Source: Crocodylus rhombifer
Lineage: Eukaryota > Chordata > Crocodylia > Crocodylidae
Direction of reading: 5' to 3'
DNA length: 64,000 bases
NCBI GenBank assembly: GCA_038503035.1
Contig: JAVSML010000964.1
Coordinates: 186,001 to 250,000, forward strand
In this document: positions 23,706-35,700 of the stretch, piece by piece
Numbering within the stretch: the first letter of the stretch is position 1
How the letters are laid out: the number at the start of each line of letters is the position of its first letter
The notes under the pieces: generated by a model
The model's input: only the letters and a program-made list of their open reading frames with translations
Told to the model about the DNA's origin: nothing
Database searches by the model: none
Translations under genes and position numbers: made by a program

Positions 23706-24684
23706 ACTAAACTCAGATGAGGGTAAAGCAGCAGAAACTATAATAAGCAGATGGTTGAACAAAACATAAGAAATAGTAACTTTTGGGCTCAAAATAAAAG
23801 TAAAAAAAATAGGAGAAAATATTTTTTAAGCAAGGAGTATATTAAAGAAAATGAAGTATTAGAAATGATTAGGGCTCTGGCTTTAACTGAAACTTGACAG
23901 AATAAATATCTGAAACTGAAGAGAACAAGACAGTGGGAAAAAAAAGGAAGAAAGTAGGCTTATGGAATGTGAAACAGGGGGTTTGAAAGAGACCTTGGAG
24001 GACACTAGTATGGATTTATGTCCTGAAATAACAGCTGGTAAAAGTGAGAAGATGAATGGTGATTTTGAATTTTTGGGAACGCAGAGGTCTTTGCAGGCCT
24101 CCACGTAGGCTGGACATTTTCAGTATCAAATGGCATTTCTCTGTCCTGCTTGATGCTCTCACGTTGGATCAGGGTCCTCAAAAAATACCTTTTCTGCACA
24201 TAACATTCCCTAGAGCAAATTACAGATTTAGGAAACACTCTCAGGGGAAAATGTGATTGAAATTATCAAGTGCTCAGTTAGGTTTATTCTGGAGTGATAT
24301 AATCCAGTTTCAATTTTTTACCTGGTCAGAAAGAAATTAAAAAGTTATTATAAGGTCCTAAAGTAAATTGGCTGTGGCAAATAAGATGGACCTACAAAGT
24401 GAGATCCTTGGGAATGTGTGACTGATTTTCAGAGCTGCAAAGATATCAATGTGTATGATACCCTTCAAAAAAGCATCAATGGCTACAAGACCCCTGGTAA
24501 GAGGTACTCTGTTTGGCTTGCACAGAAACTTCTGGAAGAGCAGGGCAGGCATAATAAAAGTTATCTGCAATATGAAAGGTATAACTACCAAGGTCTGTGA
24601 ACTGTACAAAACTCTGCCGGAGAGTAGGGAGAAGGGCAGATGCTGCTGAGCACTAGCGGTAAGGAGACTTACCTACCTAGAGAC
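23706..24684. other. Unassigned DNA
   Basis: Nothing recognisable. The stretch is purine-rich at 23760-24060. Confidence 0.45.
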
Positions 24685-24687
24685 ACA

Positions 24688-25072
24688 GGGCATGTTTACA
24701 TGTGCAATTAATGCAAAGCAATAAACTCCAGAACTTATTGCTCCGGAGTTTATTCCTCCTTAGTGTGCCATTTGAATGTGTGTCTTGGACAGCGGCATCT
24801 TGAGCCAGGTCAGAGCAGTTCCAGCTGACAGGGGTCCCTGGGGTCAGCTTGCCAGCCCAGGGCTGCTCTGACCTGGCTTAATGTGTTGCAGATGGGCTGG
24901 ATGGGTCATGAAGGTGCTCCACTGAAGCACCCATGTGCCCCAGCCAGCCAGTGCAGTGTCTACATGTGTACTGCTGTGGAGTAAAAAAATCTGCATCAGG
25001 ATAGTACTTATATTTACTAGTCCAGGAGCTAATTAGTTTATTCTGCAGTAAATGTCTTGTGTAGACACACTC
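24688..25072. mobile_element. Harbinger-type MITE (385 bp) with perfect 3-bp duplication
   Basis: The left end is GGGCATGTTTACATGTGCAA and the right end is TGTCTTGTGTAGACACACTC. The flanking triplet is ACA on both sides (24685-24687 and 25073-25075). The left subterminal ATTAATGCAAAGCAATAAAC and the GC-rich centre are non-coding. This is one of the clearest copies. Confidence 0.8.
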
Positions 25073-25075
25073 ACA

Positions 25076-26985
25076 GAATCCCTGGCTGCTGCTGCTATAG
25101 CAGTAGTGTGGTTGCTCTGCACCCAGAGGCTGTTGATGCCAAAGCACAAACTCCCTGAGTGGCTGTCATTTTGGCACTCCTCCTAAGTCAGTGCCTGGGT
25201 CTGGGGCCCTGCTTACTCCTCCCTTGTTATACTACTGTGCATCCTCATTCAGGTAATGCCAGAAGAAATTATTGTCTTCTCTACATAAATTCTAAGGTTC
25301 CCAAGGGATGGAGAAATGTGATTATGGAGGAGAAAATCCTTGATTTGTGATTGAGAACAAGTAGAAGCACATTTGTCTAATGAAATAACGTCTCTTGCAT
25401 CTTTATGCTGAATGTGGCGTGGAAGTTCCTCACTGAGAAATTACTGAAGAACAAGGAACGCATTTCTTTTTTGTAAGGCTTTTGGCTAACACTTGTGGTA
25501 TCAAACTTTGTTGGTGAAGAGAGAGTGTAGTGAATATATATGACCATAAATATTTGTGATGACAGTGTTTAGTGATTGTTTTGAAAACTTTGTGGGGTTG
25601 AGAATCATCCTGTCAGAAAGCATAAATTATAGTAACCAGTCAAAATAGTCTTACCAAGGATGCTGAACATTTTTACATAAAAATATAAATAACTTTTAAT
25701 GGTGATTAAGTTCATAAAAGTCAAAATCTCTATAGATAATTTGCAAAAAAGGGGTTCTAAATTTGTCAAATATTCAAAGATGAATAGTTCATTTAATTTA
25801 AATTGCAATATTCAGTGTCAAATCTGCCTATCACATTTTAATATAATATTTGCACGAATCACCATGCAAGTGCCATAGTTTCCAGAGGAAAAAATAATAA
25901 AATAAATATTAAAATATTTTGAGATATTTCATTAGCTTGTGTCAGTGAATTACCTTGAAGATAATTTATATCCCCAACATGTGACAAGCTAATGGATGAC
26001 ATGTAGCTGATGGAAATTAGAAATACCAAAATGAATGACACATCAACTGAACAGCAGCAATGTGATATGCAGAACTCAGTATGATGGAGTACATGGGATT
26101 ATTTGCTAGGTACACTTTTTAAGGTGACCTGCAGACTGGGGTTTGCCTTACATGTTTTTATTTATCATGTATAAAGGAAACCTAAAATGTTTTTTTTTTT
26201 CAATAGAAGCCTAACTTTAGAAATTTTTGTTCACCCTATGTTTTGGAAGACCATGGGAGAGCTAACAGCTTTATAATAGATATTAAGGGAATGAAAATTG
26301 AAACTAAGAGATTTTTTACACAGACTCTTTTAGAAATGTGTCTGTATATAGCGCAGTTTTGGCATTAGCAATGTTAGCAACATATACAGCCATCATCACT
26401 GTGCTCTGTGTAGAAAAAACATAGTAATGTTTATCAAAAATGTATATGAAATCAGGTTAAAGCTGTGAAAAGAAGGTAAATTGAAACACTAGGTCTCCTC
26501 TATTTTTAAAAGCTGAATGTGCTAATAGATGTTTGAACTGATGAATATTTCATTGCTTTGGCCTGTTCTTGGGGGTTACATATGACCATACTGATTGTCA
26601 TGCCAATACATTCATTGGTTAAACACAGTTGTTTCTGTTATGATTTACTACAGGCATTTGCAACATGTGATATAACCATGGTTTTTAGTTTCAGAAATTC
26701 TCCAGGGAAAGTGTCTCCTACTTTCCAGCCTGTGGTTCTATCACTGCATTAATACAGATACTTATGGGAACTGCACTCTCCCCTGATATTTCTGAGGGCC
26801 CATCAACTGCGTTTGCTGCTTGTGTTCAGCCAATGTACTGCTGTTCATTGTTATAGGCAACTGTCTATCCTCTGGACTGTGCTATACATGTAAGATGTCT
26901 AGTCAGATGCCTGATGAATCCGTTTGTGGCTGATAAGCCCAAATTGAGAGTGACACAATTTATTTCACAGATCCATATATTGTAC
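25076..26985. other. Unassigned AT-rich DNA
   Basis: No gene, RNA or transposon recognised on either strand. Confidence 0.5.
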
Positions 26986-26989
26986 ATTA

Positions 26990-27195
26990 GTTGATTATCT
27001 AACTGCAAGAACAGTAGGCTAGTGGAACAAGTTGCTTGGAGAAGTTGTGGAAGCTTCTTTATTGGAGTTTTTATGGAAGAAACTCAATAAGCATCTCTCT
27101 GGGATGGTTTAGGAGTAGCACCTTCTGCATCCATGCAAGAGTTTGGATTAGATAACCATTAAGGTACCTTTCAACCCTACAATTCTTTGATTACA
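26990..27195 (+). pseudogene. CR1 LINE, extreme 3' end
   Basis: The segment encodes remnants of the last CR1 ORF2 residues (GTGGAAGCTTCTTTATTGG, i.e. VEASLLE-like, then a decayed CLSGMV-like tail). It ends with the CR1 3' signature CCTTTCAACCCTACAATTCT at 27168-27187. The copy is short and old, and lies about 200 bp upstream of the nested stack. Confidence 0.8.
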
Positions 27196-27369
27196 ATCTT
27201 TGCCTTTCTACCATTCATTCCTATACTGTTTCAGATGGTCCAAGAGAAAAATTGGTATACATGGATTTCCTTTACAAATTATTGGTTTAAGCATACAAAT
27301 CACTTTTTATGGCAGCTTTTTGAACAGACATCTTTTTGTTTATGGACATTTTGTACACTGTCAGCCTCC

Positions 27370-27592
27370 CTCCATCATGGCCAAATGGCATGAACTTGGA
27401 GGGAATGTAGAATTTTTGGTGATGTCCTTCAAAGTAACCATCAACATGTTATGTTCCAAATCCAAGATAACCAACACTTTCATTATTGAACTTTCTTATG
27501 CTGATGATTGTGTTTTGTGTGCCCAGTTAATTAAAGAGCTCCAGGTCATTCTTGATGGTGTCTGTGACAAGTATAAAATTCTTGGGCACACT
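27370..27592 (+). pseudogene. Non-CR1 LINE reverse transcriptase, left half (layer 0 of the stack)
   Basis: The + strand frame reads ELSYADDCVLCAQ and then ELQVILDGVCDKYKILG. This is the YADD active-site box and following helix of a LINE reverse transcriptase of a type distinct from CR1 (CR1 has FADD). The frame stops being LINE-like exactly at 27592, where a Harbinger MITE begins. The other half resumes at 31984. The clade is not certain; it resembles LINEs whose C-terminus contains LLYGCETW-type motifs. Confidence 0.75.
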
Positions 27593-27667
27593 GGGCACAT
27601 CTACATGTGTACCCCACTGTGAAGTTGTTACTGAGCAGTCATTTAGTACTTGTTGCTCCTGTGCAGT

Positions 27668-28225
27668 GGTCATGCTTGAAGATAGGCTGAAGTTACAGGC
27701 AGACCTAGACAGGCTAGGAAGCTGGGTAGATGGGAATCAAATGAAGCTCAACATCAAGAAATGTAAAGGGCTCCACCTGGGGACAAGCCCCCCAACACAC
27801 ACACACCTACAGGCTTGGCAATGCCAAACTGACCAGCACCATGAATGAAATGGACCTGAGGGTAATAATAGACCATAGTATGAATATGAGCTGACAGTGC
27901 GATGCTGTAGCCAACAGGGCATATAATACCCTTGTATGCATCAATTGATGCATCTCCAGCAAAACTAGGGAAGTGATTCTTCCACTGTACTTGGCATTGG
28001 TGAGACCTAGGCTGGTGTATTGCGTCCAGTACTAGGCACTGCATTTCAACAAGGACATGGTAAAGTTCAAGGAAGTCCAGAGAAAGGCCACCGATATGAT
28101 CAGAGACTTGCATGGAAAGCCATACAAGGAAAGACTGAGGACTCTTCAACCTAAAAAAGAGAAGGCTGAGGGGGAACTTGATAGCAGATTACATCAAGGG
28201 TTTGGTGAATAACTGTTCACCAGGG
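27668..28225 (+). pseudogene. Old CR1 copy, left part (layer 2)
   Basis: The + strand encodes decayed CR1 ORF2 downstream of the FADD box: DRLKLQADLDRLGSWVDGN, then KLNIKKCKGLHLG, then a later piece with VRPRLVYCVQY and ERLRTLQPKKEKAEGEL. Stops and frameshifts are frequent. The copy is interrupted at about 28225, in the LFTR region, by a younger CR1, and resumes at about 31530. Confidence 0.88.
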
Positions 28226-28594
28226 GATCCTCGGAGCACCCCCAGCCAGGTCATGAGGTGCTACAGGGAGATGGGAGCGGGGCTTAGGGGTCTGGGAGTT
28301 CAGGTGGTGTTTTTGTCGATCCTCCCAGTCTTGGGCTATGGGCTGAGGAGGGAGAGGAGGATCCACGCAGTGAACCAAAGACTGCGGAGCTGGTGTCATC
28401 GGCAAGGCTTTGGCTTCCATGACCACAGCCCGCTCTTTGGCGAGAGAGGCAGCAAGCTGCTGGGAAGAGATGGCCTCCACCTCTCTCCCCTGGGGAGGAG
28501 GCTCTTCTCAGCCAGGCTGGCTGACCTGCTCCACGGGGCTTTAAACTGGGCCCACTGGGGGATGGGGGGACTACTGCCACTGATGGCCCACTGA
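28226..28594 (+). pseudogene. CR1 ORF1, C-terminal part of the esterase-like domain
   Basis: CR1 ORF1 proteins carry an SGNH-type esterase-like domain that accompanies the element's RNA. The preserved part reads VVFLSILPVLGYG (a core strand) and, near the end, GRDGLHLSPLGRRLFSARL, which holds the conserved D and H of the last SGNH block (DGLHLS). The N-terminal half, with the GDS serine block, is missing through 5' truncation. The frame is open to the stop at 28594. ORF2 starts about 70 bp further on, the usual CR1 order. Confidence 0.82.
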
Positions 28595-28665
28595 GCGACC
28601 CTTGCAAAGCCAGCAGACCAAGGCACTTAAGGGAGCCCACCCCTGCCCCAGCCCTGGCACAATCT

Positions 28666-31429
28666 GTGGGCAAGGCAAGAGCCCCTAAGGGCACACTTGC
28701 CTGCCTGTACACTAATGCCAGGAGCCTGGGTAACAAGCAGGAGGAGCTTGTCCTCCTGCTCAGTGCAAAGAATTATGACGTCATTGGGATAATGGAGACC
28801 TGGTGGGACTCCACCCATGACTGGACCACGGGTATAGAGGGCTATACCCTGTACAGGAGGGATTGTGTTGACAAAAGGGGCGGGGATGTAGCTCTCTATG
28901 TGAAGGAAAGCTACATGTCCCTGCAAGCTGATGTTGGCAACCGGCATGGACAGCTAGAGACCCTCTGGGTAAAAATTTGTGGGAAAAATGGCACAGGGGA
29001 CACAACGGTGGGAGTCTACTACAGACCTCCCACTCAAAGTCCTGAGCTTGACCAGGAGTTCGCCCGGGAACTGACTGAGGCCACTTGCTCCTGGACCTTG
29101 GTTGTCATGGGTGACTTCAATTACCCGGACATCTCCTGGGAAGATCACTCAGCAAAATCCGAGCGGTCGCAAAGCTTTCTCTTGTGCATGGATGACCTCT
29201 ACCTGACTCAAGAAGTCTATGGGCCAACGAGAGGCAAAGCGCTGCTCGACCTGGTACTGGCTATGGGGGATGACCTAATCGGCGACCTAGTGATCAATGG
29301 GAAGCTGGGTGACAGCGACCACGAGCTGATCACCTTCACCATCTGCCGTAAAGCTGGCAAGTCAGTCAGCAACACAGAAGTCCTTGACTTCAGAAAAGCC
29401 GACTTTGACAAGCTCAAGAGGCTTGTCGGTCAGGCCCTCAGGGACCATGACCCCAGGGAGATGGGAGTTCAAGAAGAGTGGTTGCTTCTCAAGGAAGCGA
29501 TCCTCAATGCACAAGCTAAAACTATTCCAACACGGAGGAAAGGCAGCAAGAAGGCACAGCAGCCCCCCTGGCTCTCCAGAGACCTAGCGGACCTCCTGTG
29601 GCTAAAAAGGAAAGCCTACAAAGGATGGAGGATGGGATTCACCTCCAAGGAGAATTATTCTGCACTGGTCCAGTCCTGCAGGGAGCAAACCAGGAAAGCC
29701 AAGGCTGCAACTGAACTCCAACTGCTTCAAGCATCAAGGACAACAAAAAGTCCTTTTTCAGATATGTGGGGAGCTGGAGGAAAAGCAAGGGCAATGTTGG
29801 ACCCCTGCTAAACCAGATGGGGCAACTGACAACTGACGCCTAAGAAAAAGCCAACCTATTAAATAGGTACTTTGCGTCAGTCTTTCATCAGTCACACAGG
29901 ATGCCCATGCCTGCTATGGGACAGGGAAATCTGGGTGAGGGGGATCCCCTACCCTCCATAAATGCTGACCTCATGAAGGAACACCTTGAGAAGCTGGATA
30001 CCTTCAAGTCAGCCGGCCCTGACAATCTGCACCCCAGGGTACTCAAGGAGCTGGCGAGCGTCATAGCCCAGCCCCTGGAATGGATCTTTGAAAACTCCTG
30101 GCGCTCTGGTGTAGTGCCCGAAGACTGGAAGAAGGCCAATGTGGTGCCAATCTTCAAGAAAGGGAGGAGAGTGGATCCAGCTAACTACAGGCCCATTAGC
30201 CTGACTTCTATCCCAGGGAAGATCTTAGAAAAGTTTATTAAGGAGCCCATCCTTGAGGGACTGGCCCAGGCTAACATTCTAAGGGATAGCCAGCCAATAT
30301 CATTTCCTGCTATGACCAGGTGACCTATCACCTGGACAGGGGAGAAGAGATTGATGTCATATATCTTGACTTCAAAAAAGCTTTCAATCTGATATCCCAC
30401 AATCACCTCTTGGCCAAACTGGCCAGTTGTGGCCTTGGCTCCACCACGATCCGCTGGCTGGGAAACTGGCTCCGTGGTCGGACCCAGAGGGTTGTAATTG
30501 ATGGCAGTCACTCATCGTGGTGCCCTGTGACCAGTGGGGTCCCTCAAGGCTCTGTCCTGGGACCCATCCTGTTCAACATCTTCATTAATGATGTGGACAT
30601 TGGAGTCAGGAGTGGACTGGCCAAGTTCGCTGATGACACCAAACTTTGGGGCAAAGCATCCACGCCAGAAGATAGGCGGATGATCCAGGCTGACCTGGAC
30701 AAGCTCAGCAAATGGGCAGACGAGAACCTGATGGTGTTTAACACCAAAAAATGCAAGGTTCTCCACCTTGGGAGGAAAAACCTGCAGCATCCTTATAGGC
30801 TTGGCAGTGCTACGTTGGTTAGCACTACAGAAGAAAGAGACTTGGGGGTCATCATTGACCACAAGATGAACATGAGCCTGCAGTGCGATGCTGTGGCTAG
30901 TAAAGCGACCAAAATACTGGCTTGCATCCATAGATGCTTCTTGAGCAAATTCCGGGACGTCATTCTCCCCTTGTACTCGGCCTTGGTGAGGCCGCAGCTG
31001 GAGTACTGCGTCCAGTTTTGTACTCCACAATTCAAAAAGGATGTGGAGAAACTTGAGAGAGTCCAGAGGAGAGCCACGCGCATGATCAGAGGTCAGGAAA
31101 ACAGATCTTACGATGACAGGGTGAGAGCCATGGGACTCTTTAGCCTGGAAAAGCACAGGCTCAGGGGTGATCTGATGGCCACCTATAAGTTTATCAGGGG
31201 TGACCACCAGGATCTGGGGGAACGTTTGTTCACCAGAGCGCCCCAAGGGATGACGAGGTCTAACGGTCACAAACTCCTGCAAGACTGTTTCAGGCTGGAC
31301 ATAAGGAAGAATTTCTTTACTGTCCGAGCCCCCAAGGTCTGGAACAGCCTGCCATCGGAGGTGGTTCAAGCACCTACATTGAACACCTTCAAGAGTAAAT
31401 TGGATGCTTATCTTGCTGGGATCCTATGA
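28666..31429 (+). pseudogene. CR1 ORF2 (endonuclease-reverse transcriptase), nearly intact
   Basis: The polyprotein nicks the target and primes reverse transcription. The endonuclease (first ~220 codons from 28666) keeps the family residues: N and R in YTNARSLGNKQ, the E in IMETWWD (about residue 44), GVYYRPP, VMGDFNYPDISW, LDLVLA and GDSDHELITF. Frame is lost at about 29750. The next piece (to 30323) has [12 protein letters not shown] and NYRPISLTS, with a stop in TDA*EKA and a short deletion near 30290 that removes the usual HGF..GRSC block. From 30320 the frame is open to the end: VIYLDFKKAFN (first catalytic Asp), [19 protein letters not shown] (YXDD-equivalent box) and VLHLGRKN, ending DAYLAGIL. 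Two frameshifts, one stop and one small deletion make it inactive. Confidence 0.94.
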
Positions 31430-31529
31430 CCCCAGCTGACTTCCTGCCCTTTGGGCAGGGGGCTGGACTAGATGATCTCCCGAGGTCCCTTCCAGCCCTA
31501 ATCTCTATGAAATCTATGAAATCTATGAA

Positions 31530-31808
31530 ATCCTTAGGGAAAACCAGGAGTAATGGGCGCAAACTCCTGGAAGACTGTATCAGGGTTAACACTGGGAAAC
31601 ATTTCATCATAGTCAGGGTGTCCAGAGTGTGGAATAAACTTCCTCCAATGGCAGTGCAATTGCTTACCCTGGAAATCTTCAAAAGGAGACTAGATAGTCA
31701 CCTTGCTAGGGTCACCTGACTCCCAGTTGTCTTTCCTGCCTGGTGCAGGAGGCTGGATCTGATGATCCCCCAAGGTGCCTTCCATTCTCACAATCTATGC
31801 ATCTATTG
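31530..31808 (+). pseudogene. Old CR1 copy, right part (layer 2)
   Basis: The frame continues the older CR1 broken at 28225: LGKTRSNGRKLLEDC, then VSRVWNKLPPMAVQLLTL and FKRRLDSHLARVT, ending at 31719. It is followed by a CR1 3' region (GATGATCCCCCAAGGTGCC) and a tail near 31795-31808 (CTATGCATCTATTG). Together with 27668-28225 it makes one CR1 3' segment once the younger element is removed. Confidence 0.88.
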
Positions 31809-31983
31809 CACAGTCCTGGCACTATGCAAGTCATTTCCGACCCTACTGCACAGTAGGAACAAGCTACTGTGCTACTGTGCAGTAGTGGCAGTATTACGGT
31901 TCATGCCCACTGATGTTATGTTGCCATAGTGACAAGCTGTATCACTGTAGCTCATAGGTATGGTGACGTAACATCTCGTGCCC

Positions 31984-32680
31984 ATTCTCAACTTTACAAA
32001 AAAAAGATACTTTACCAACTCACCCAAAGCTGACTGATTGCTTCTACACATATTAAAATTGGAAGACAAATCTTTGGAGAACATTGAGCATTTCCCTTAC
32101 CTGGGTAGCCACCTTTTCCAAAAAGTAAATACAGCTGAGACTATTCAGCATTGGATAAAATCTGCCAGTGCTGCCTTTGGACATCTCCAAAACCATGTCT
32201 TTAATCATCATGAAATCAGGACCCAAATCGGGCTTCTTGTTTACCTGGCTCATGTCAATTCTACCTTGCTGTGTGGGTATGAAACATGGATGATATATGG
32301 GAAACACATGAAAGCTCTGGAATGTTACTTTCAGCAATATCTTTGGAAAATCCTCCATATCACTTGGAAGACCAGAAGGAGAAATGCCAGGTCTCTGAAT
32401 CAAGCAAACTGTACCAGCATTGAAGCCAGATTTACGTGCCATGACAGGACATGTTGTAAGGATGCCTGACAACTGGCTTTCAAAATAGGTCCTATGCTCC
32501 CAACTCACCAATGGTCACCATTATAGAGCTGGGCAGAAGAAGACACTTTGAAAGTCACTTTGAAAGCCAATCTGATTCAATGACACCTTGAAGGCCAGTC
32601 TGAAAAAATATGATACTAACACTACTTGGGAAGACTTGAGCACTGAATTGTTCCCTATTACACCATGATGTATGACAAAA
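31984..32680 (+). pseudogene. Non-CR1 LINE reverse transcriptase, right half (layer 0)
   Basis: After the MITE the frame resumes with LNFTKKRYFTNSPKAD, continuing from DKYKILG at 27590. It runs on with LENIEHFPYLGSHLFQK, IKSASAAFGHLQNHVFN, LLCGYETWMIYGKHMKALE and the decayed TSIEARFTCHDRT to 32469. A frameshifted remainder up to about 32665 reads MPDNWLS-, GQKKTL- and TWEDLSTELFP-like words. The end passes into GATA-rich simple sequence. The YLG..L, AFG.L and GYETW words define a LINE type other than CR1, possibly RTE-related; I cannot fix the clade. Confidence 0.8.
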
Positions 32681-32682
32681 TA

Positions 32683-32725
32683 TAGATCAGATAGATATAG
32701 ATATAAGCAATCTATAGATATAAAT
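32683..32725. repeat. GATA-rich simple sequence at LINE 3' end
   Basis: Short GATA and ATAGATATA units directly follow the LINE remnant and may derive from its tail. Confidence 0.6.
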
Positions 32726-35700
32726 TAAAGCAAGCTCTCCTCATTATGGAGGTGGGTAAATAAGAGGATCAAAGGGAAAGAGCTGTGACCTGAATTTACC
32801 AAGACACATTCCTTTCTTTTGGAACTATTTGCCATGACCATAGTCAAACATGCAGAACTTAGACTGCATGTTTCTTTTTACATCTGTATGTATTTTCTCT
32901 GTTTCCTTTATTATGTGTTAAAAATTACAATTTGGGTTTTATGACGCCGCATCTTTTTCACATATCAAGGTAGTTCATTTGTGGTTAATCTTAAAATGTT
33001 TTCATGGATCATGCATATAATTAGAAAGGTATTTAAACTATGACAGAGAACGTAAATTTAAAATAGCAGGTTGCAGAATTCAGTAAAAGGATGCACACAA
33101 TAAATAAGAGTGGGGAGTTGCTAAGGTGGCTGATGAATTATAATTTATTTGTTTAAATAAATCTTCCATTGTTTAGGAGGGAAAGATGATTGAAGGTAGA
33201 ACTAAAATACAGGACTGAGTTTAGTATTTGAAGTAGCTATCCATCTCTAGGGAATTTTTTGAAAGTAGAGCAAGAAATGTAGTATTAGAGAATTGGTTGT
33301 GGTTGATTTTAGATACCCATCAGCTTTGAACTCTGGCATTAGGATTAGATGTGAGGATGTGTGGGTCAGCTCCTTGGGTCAGGGATCACTTCTGTTTAAT
33401 GTTTATGTAATAGGGTCTGGGTTGATGACTTGGTTTCTAGGTTCTGGAAGAGTACAAATATTAACTGCGACTCCCCTCCTAGAGCTGAGAGAAAACTCAG
33501 GCATATAGTCTTTTAGCACCCTCTGCTGCAAAGCACACTGGCGCAGGCTAATCTTGGTGCCTTCCACATCCCCCCAATCCTGAGCCAGGACCTGGAGGCT
33601 GACATGAAGGAGGTGGAGCTGAACAAGATGGATCTAGGAAACAGCTGAAGACATGAGGCTCCCATCCTACCTCCCTCACTTCAGGCACCCCTGGCAGGGA
33701 GAGGAAAGAAGAACAAGGTGGTGAAGGTGAATGTGTCTGAGGATGATGAGGGGGAGGGTTGAGTTTAAGGGATATCAAAGCAGAAATCTTTGTGGGCAGC
33801 CAGGACCTTTAACTGTGTCTGAGTGTGCTTGGCGCTGCTCATCATCTTGTAGCTGGGCATGTACAAATGCTACTTAACTTCTACGACTGCAAATACTAAT
33901 TGGTGCTAATACCAGAGAGAAAAATGCTCAAAGTTGAAACTTATTTAGTTAGGATTAGGAAAATGATCTTTTTCATTGGAACGATTTACTTCTGAATAAA
34001 AATGGAATAATGTTTGAGTAGAGGTGGTCTGCCTCCCTTAAACTCTGTCTTCATCTTGTTCCAACATATACTTTTGCACTTTCCTTCATGCAGCCTTTTC
34101 TTGCCTCACCACTCCCCCACTTATAATTTTCCAGACATTTCCATGAAATGCCTTTATTTCACTTAGACTTACAGAGTTCCCAGTACCACTGTCATTTCCA
34201 TTTTCTATTTTGTGCATTTGTGCTTTTTTGGCAACACCGGATACAAGCTTCTAGAAGCAAGGATTGTGTCATTTATGCTCTTATGCCCCATAAACATTTT
34301 CTAATATAACTTTGCAAAGCTCCTGTTGAAGACACAAAAGGCATGTTGGTGGAAAGAGGAAAAGAAGTAAACCAATACAGTACTAGATGAAGAGATCGTT
34401 TCAACTCAAAAAAGGGAGGGGAGCATGGCAAGCTACGAAAAGAAAGCAATAAGACAACAGCAAAAAGTGTGATCTAATAGGCAGGCCAAAGAGAGGATTA
34501 ACAGTGTCAGAATTCATGGGTATAATATGCATGCTTGGAAATTAATGGCTAGCTAACAAGTGATATAAATTGACATAACCCCTTTGATGTCAATGGAGTT
34601 ATGGGAATTTACACTAGCTAATGGTTTGGACTTAAGTGTTTTATTCTTCATTTGACACATAGTTTCACTCACCCATTTCCTATTAATGTTAATGAAAAAT
34701 GCACATTTCAAGCACTCAAGAGTAGTCCAAAATTGTATTCATTGTTATAGCTGACAAATTAGAATCTTTGTTCAAACAACTTGAATTTACATTCCGTGTT
34801 AGAGTAGGAAGAGCTCCTGAAAAATGTATAAACTGACTGTGCAGGCTAACTTAAATTTGCAGTCGTACAGTGTTGACTCAGAGTTAAATTTAGTAGCACT
34901 TTGCAAAACTAGTGGAAAGTAGAACATCTGATCAACATCACAGGCTTTCAAATGGTTAAGCTAAATATAATGATGAGTACTTAGTCACAGGTCAGGCACA
35001 GTCATAATGCTTAGACTTGTTTCCATGCATTGATCAGTCTAATTCTGAAGATAATTTTGTGCTTTATTATAAACTGGTTAAGTCTCTAGGGAAACTGTGG
35101 ACTTCTTGAGCATAGAATAAGATGAATGCAAAGAAAGAAAATGAAACATCTTGCAAGCTCTTTATGGACTTGGTTATCACTTAAGTCAACAGGAGTCTTT
35201 TCACTGACTGGAGCTGTTCCTCTAAGTTGCTAAGCACCTGGTGTGAATTACTCACCTCCTTGAACTTCCTTTAAAATTGGCACCTTATATGATAATTCCT
35301 CATCTACCTTAACTGGACATTGACAATAAGAATGATTTACAGATTTGAAGATTATTTTCCCCAGAGGGGTCTCATAGCTGCTTATAAACTAGGGTCTAGG
35401 TTTTCAAACGGAGACATGTGCAAGGCATCTGTGTGTACCTCACTTACTCATATTACAGCCCTGTGTGCTTAAATCAGGTACTTGCATTGATGGCTAGTAG
35501 GTTGTCTAAATACTCATGGCCCTTTGCAAATAGCTGATTCAAATACACACATTGGATGAATGCTGTACATACACATGTAAATATATAATTGAATGTTACT
35601 TTCCTCCAAGTATATACTGGTGCTTTAAAGATTAAGATCTTCGAATCTTTCATTTAAAAACATAAGTTCCTCTAAGTTTGGGTCATGTCTTATCTGTTTT

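Larger units (their letters stand above)
28226..31529 (+). mobile_element. Younger CR1 LINE, 5'-truncated in ORF1 (layer 3)
   Basis: This is a 3.3-kb CR1 with the end of ORF1, a nearly complete ORF2 and the 3' tail AATCTATGA repeated about three times (31499-31529). It lies inside an older CR1, whose C-terminal codons flank it on both sides. The tail repeat differs from that of the 14395-16675 copy (GAAACTAT), so this is another CR1 subfamily. Only a few frameshifts or stops separate it from an intact ORF2. Confidence 0.93.
27593..31983. mobile_element. Harbinger-type MITE split by CR1 insertions (layer 1)
   Basis: The left end GGGCACATCTACATGTG starts at 27593 and the right end ACATCTCGTGCCC finishes at 31983. 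The target triplet is ACT on the left (27590-27592) and ATT on the right (31984-31986). MITE sequence occupies about 27593-27667 and 31809-31983 and contains the family words GAGCAGTCATTTAGTAC and CTACTGTGCAGTAG. Everything between is CR1. Confidence 0.7.

Noticed and set aside
30512..31369. 285-codon - strand open frame
   Set aside because: It is the antisense shadow of the CR1 ORF2 reverse transcriptase, which is clearly coding on the + strand.
33500..33900. Possible retrocopy with an acidic VVKVNVSEDDEGEG word and a hydrophobic run
   Set aside because: Several stops and frames, no parent protein recognised and no poly(A) or duplication seen.
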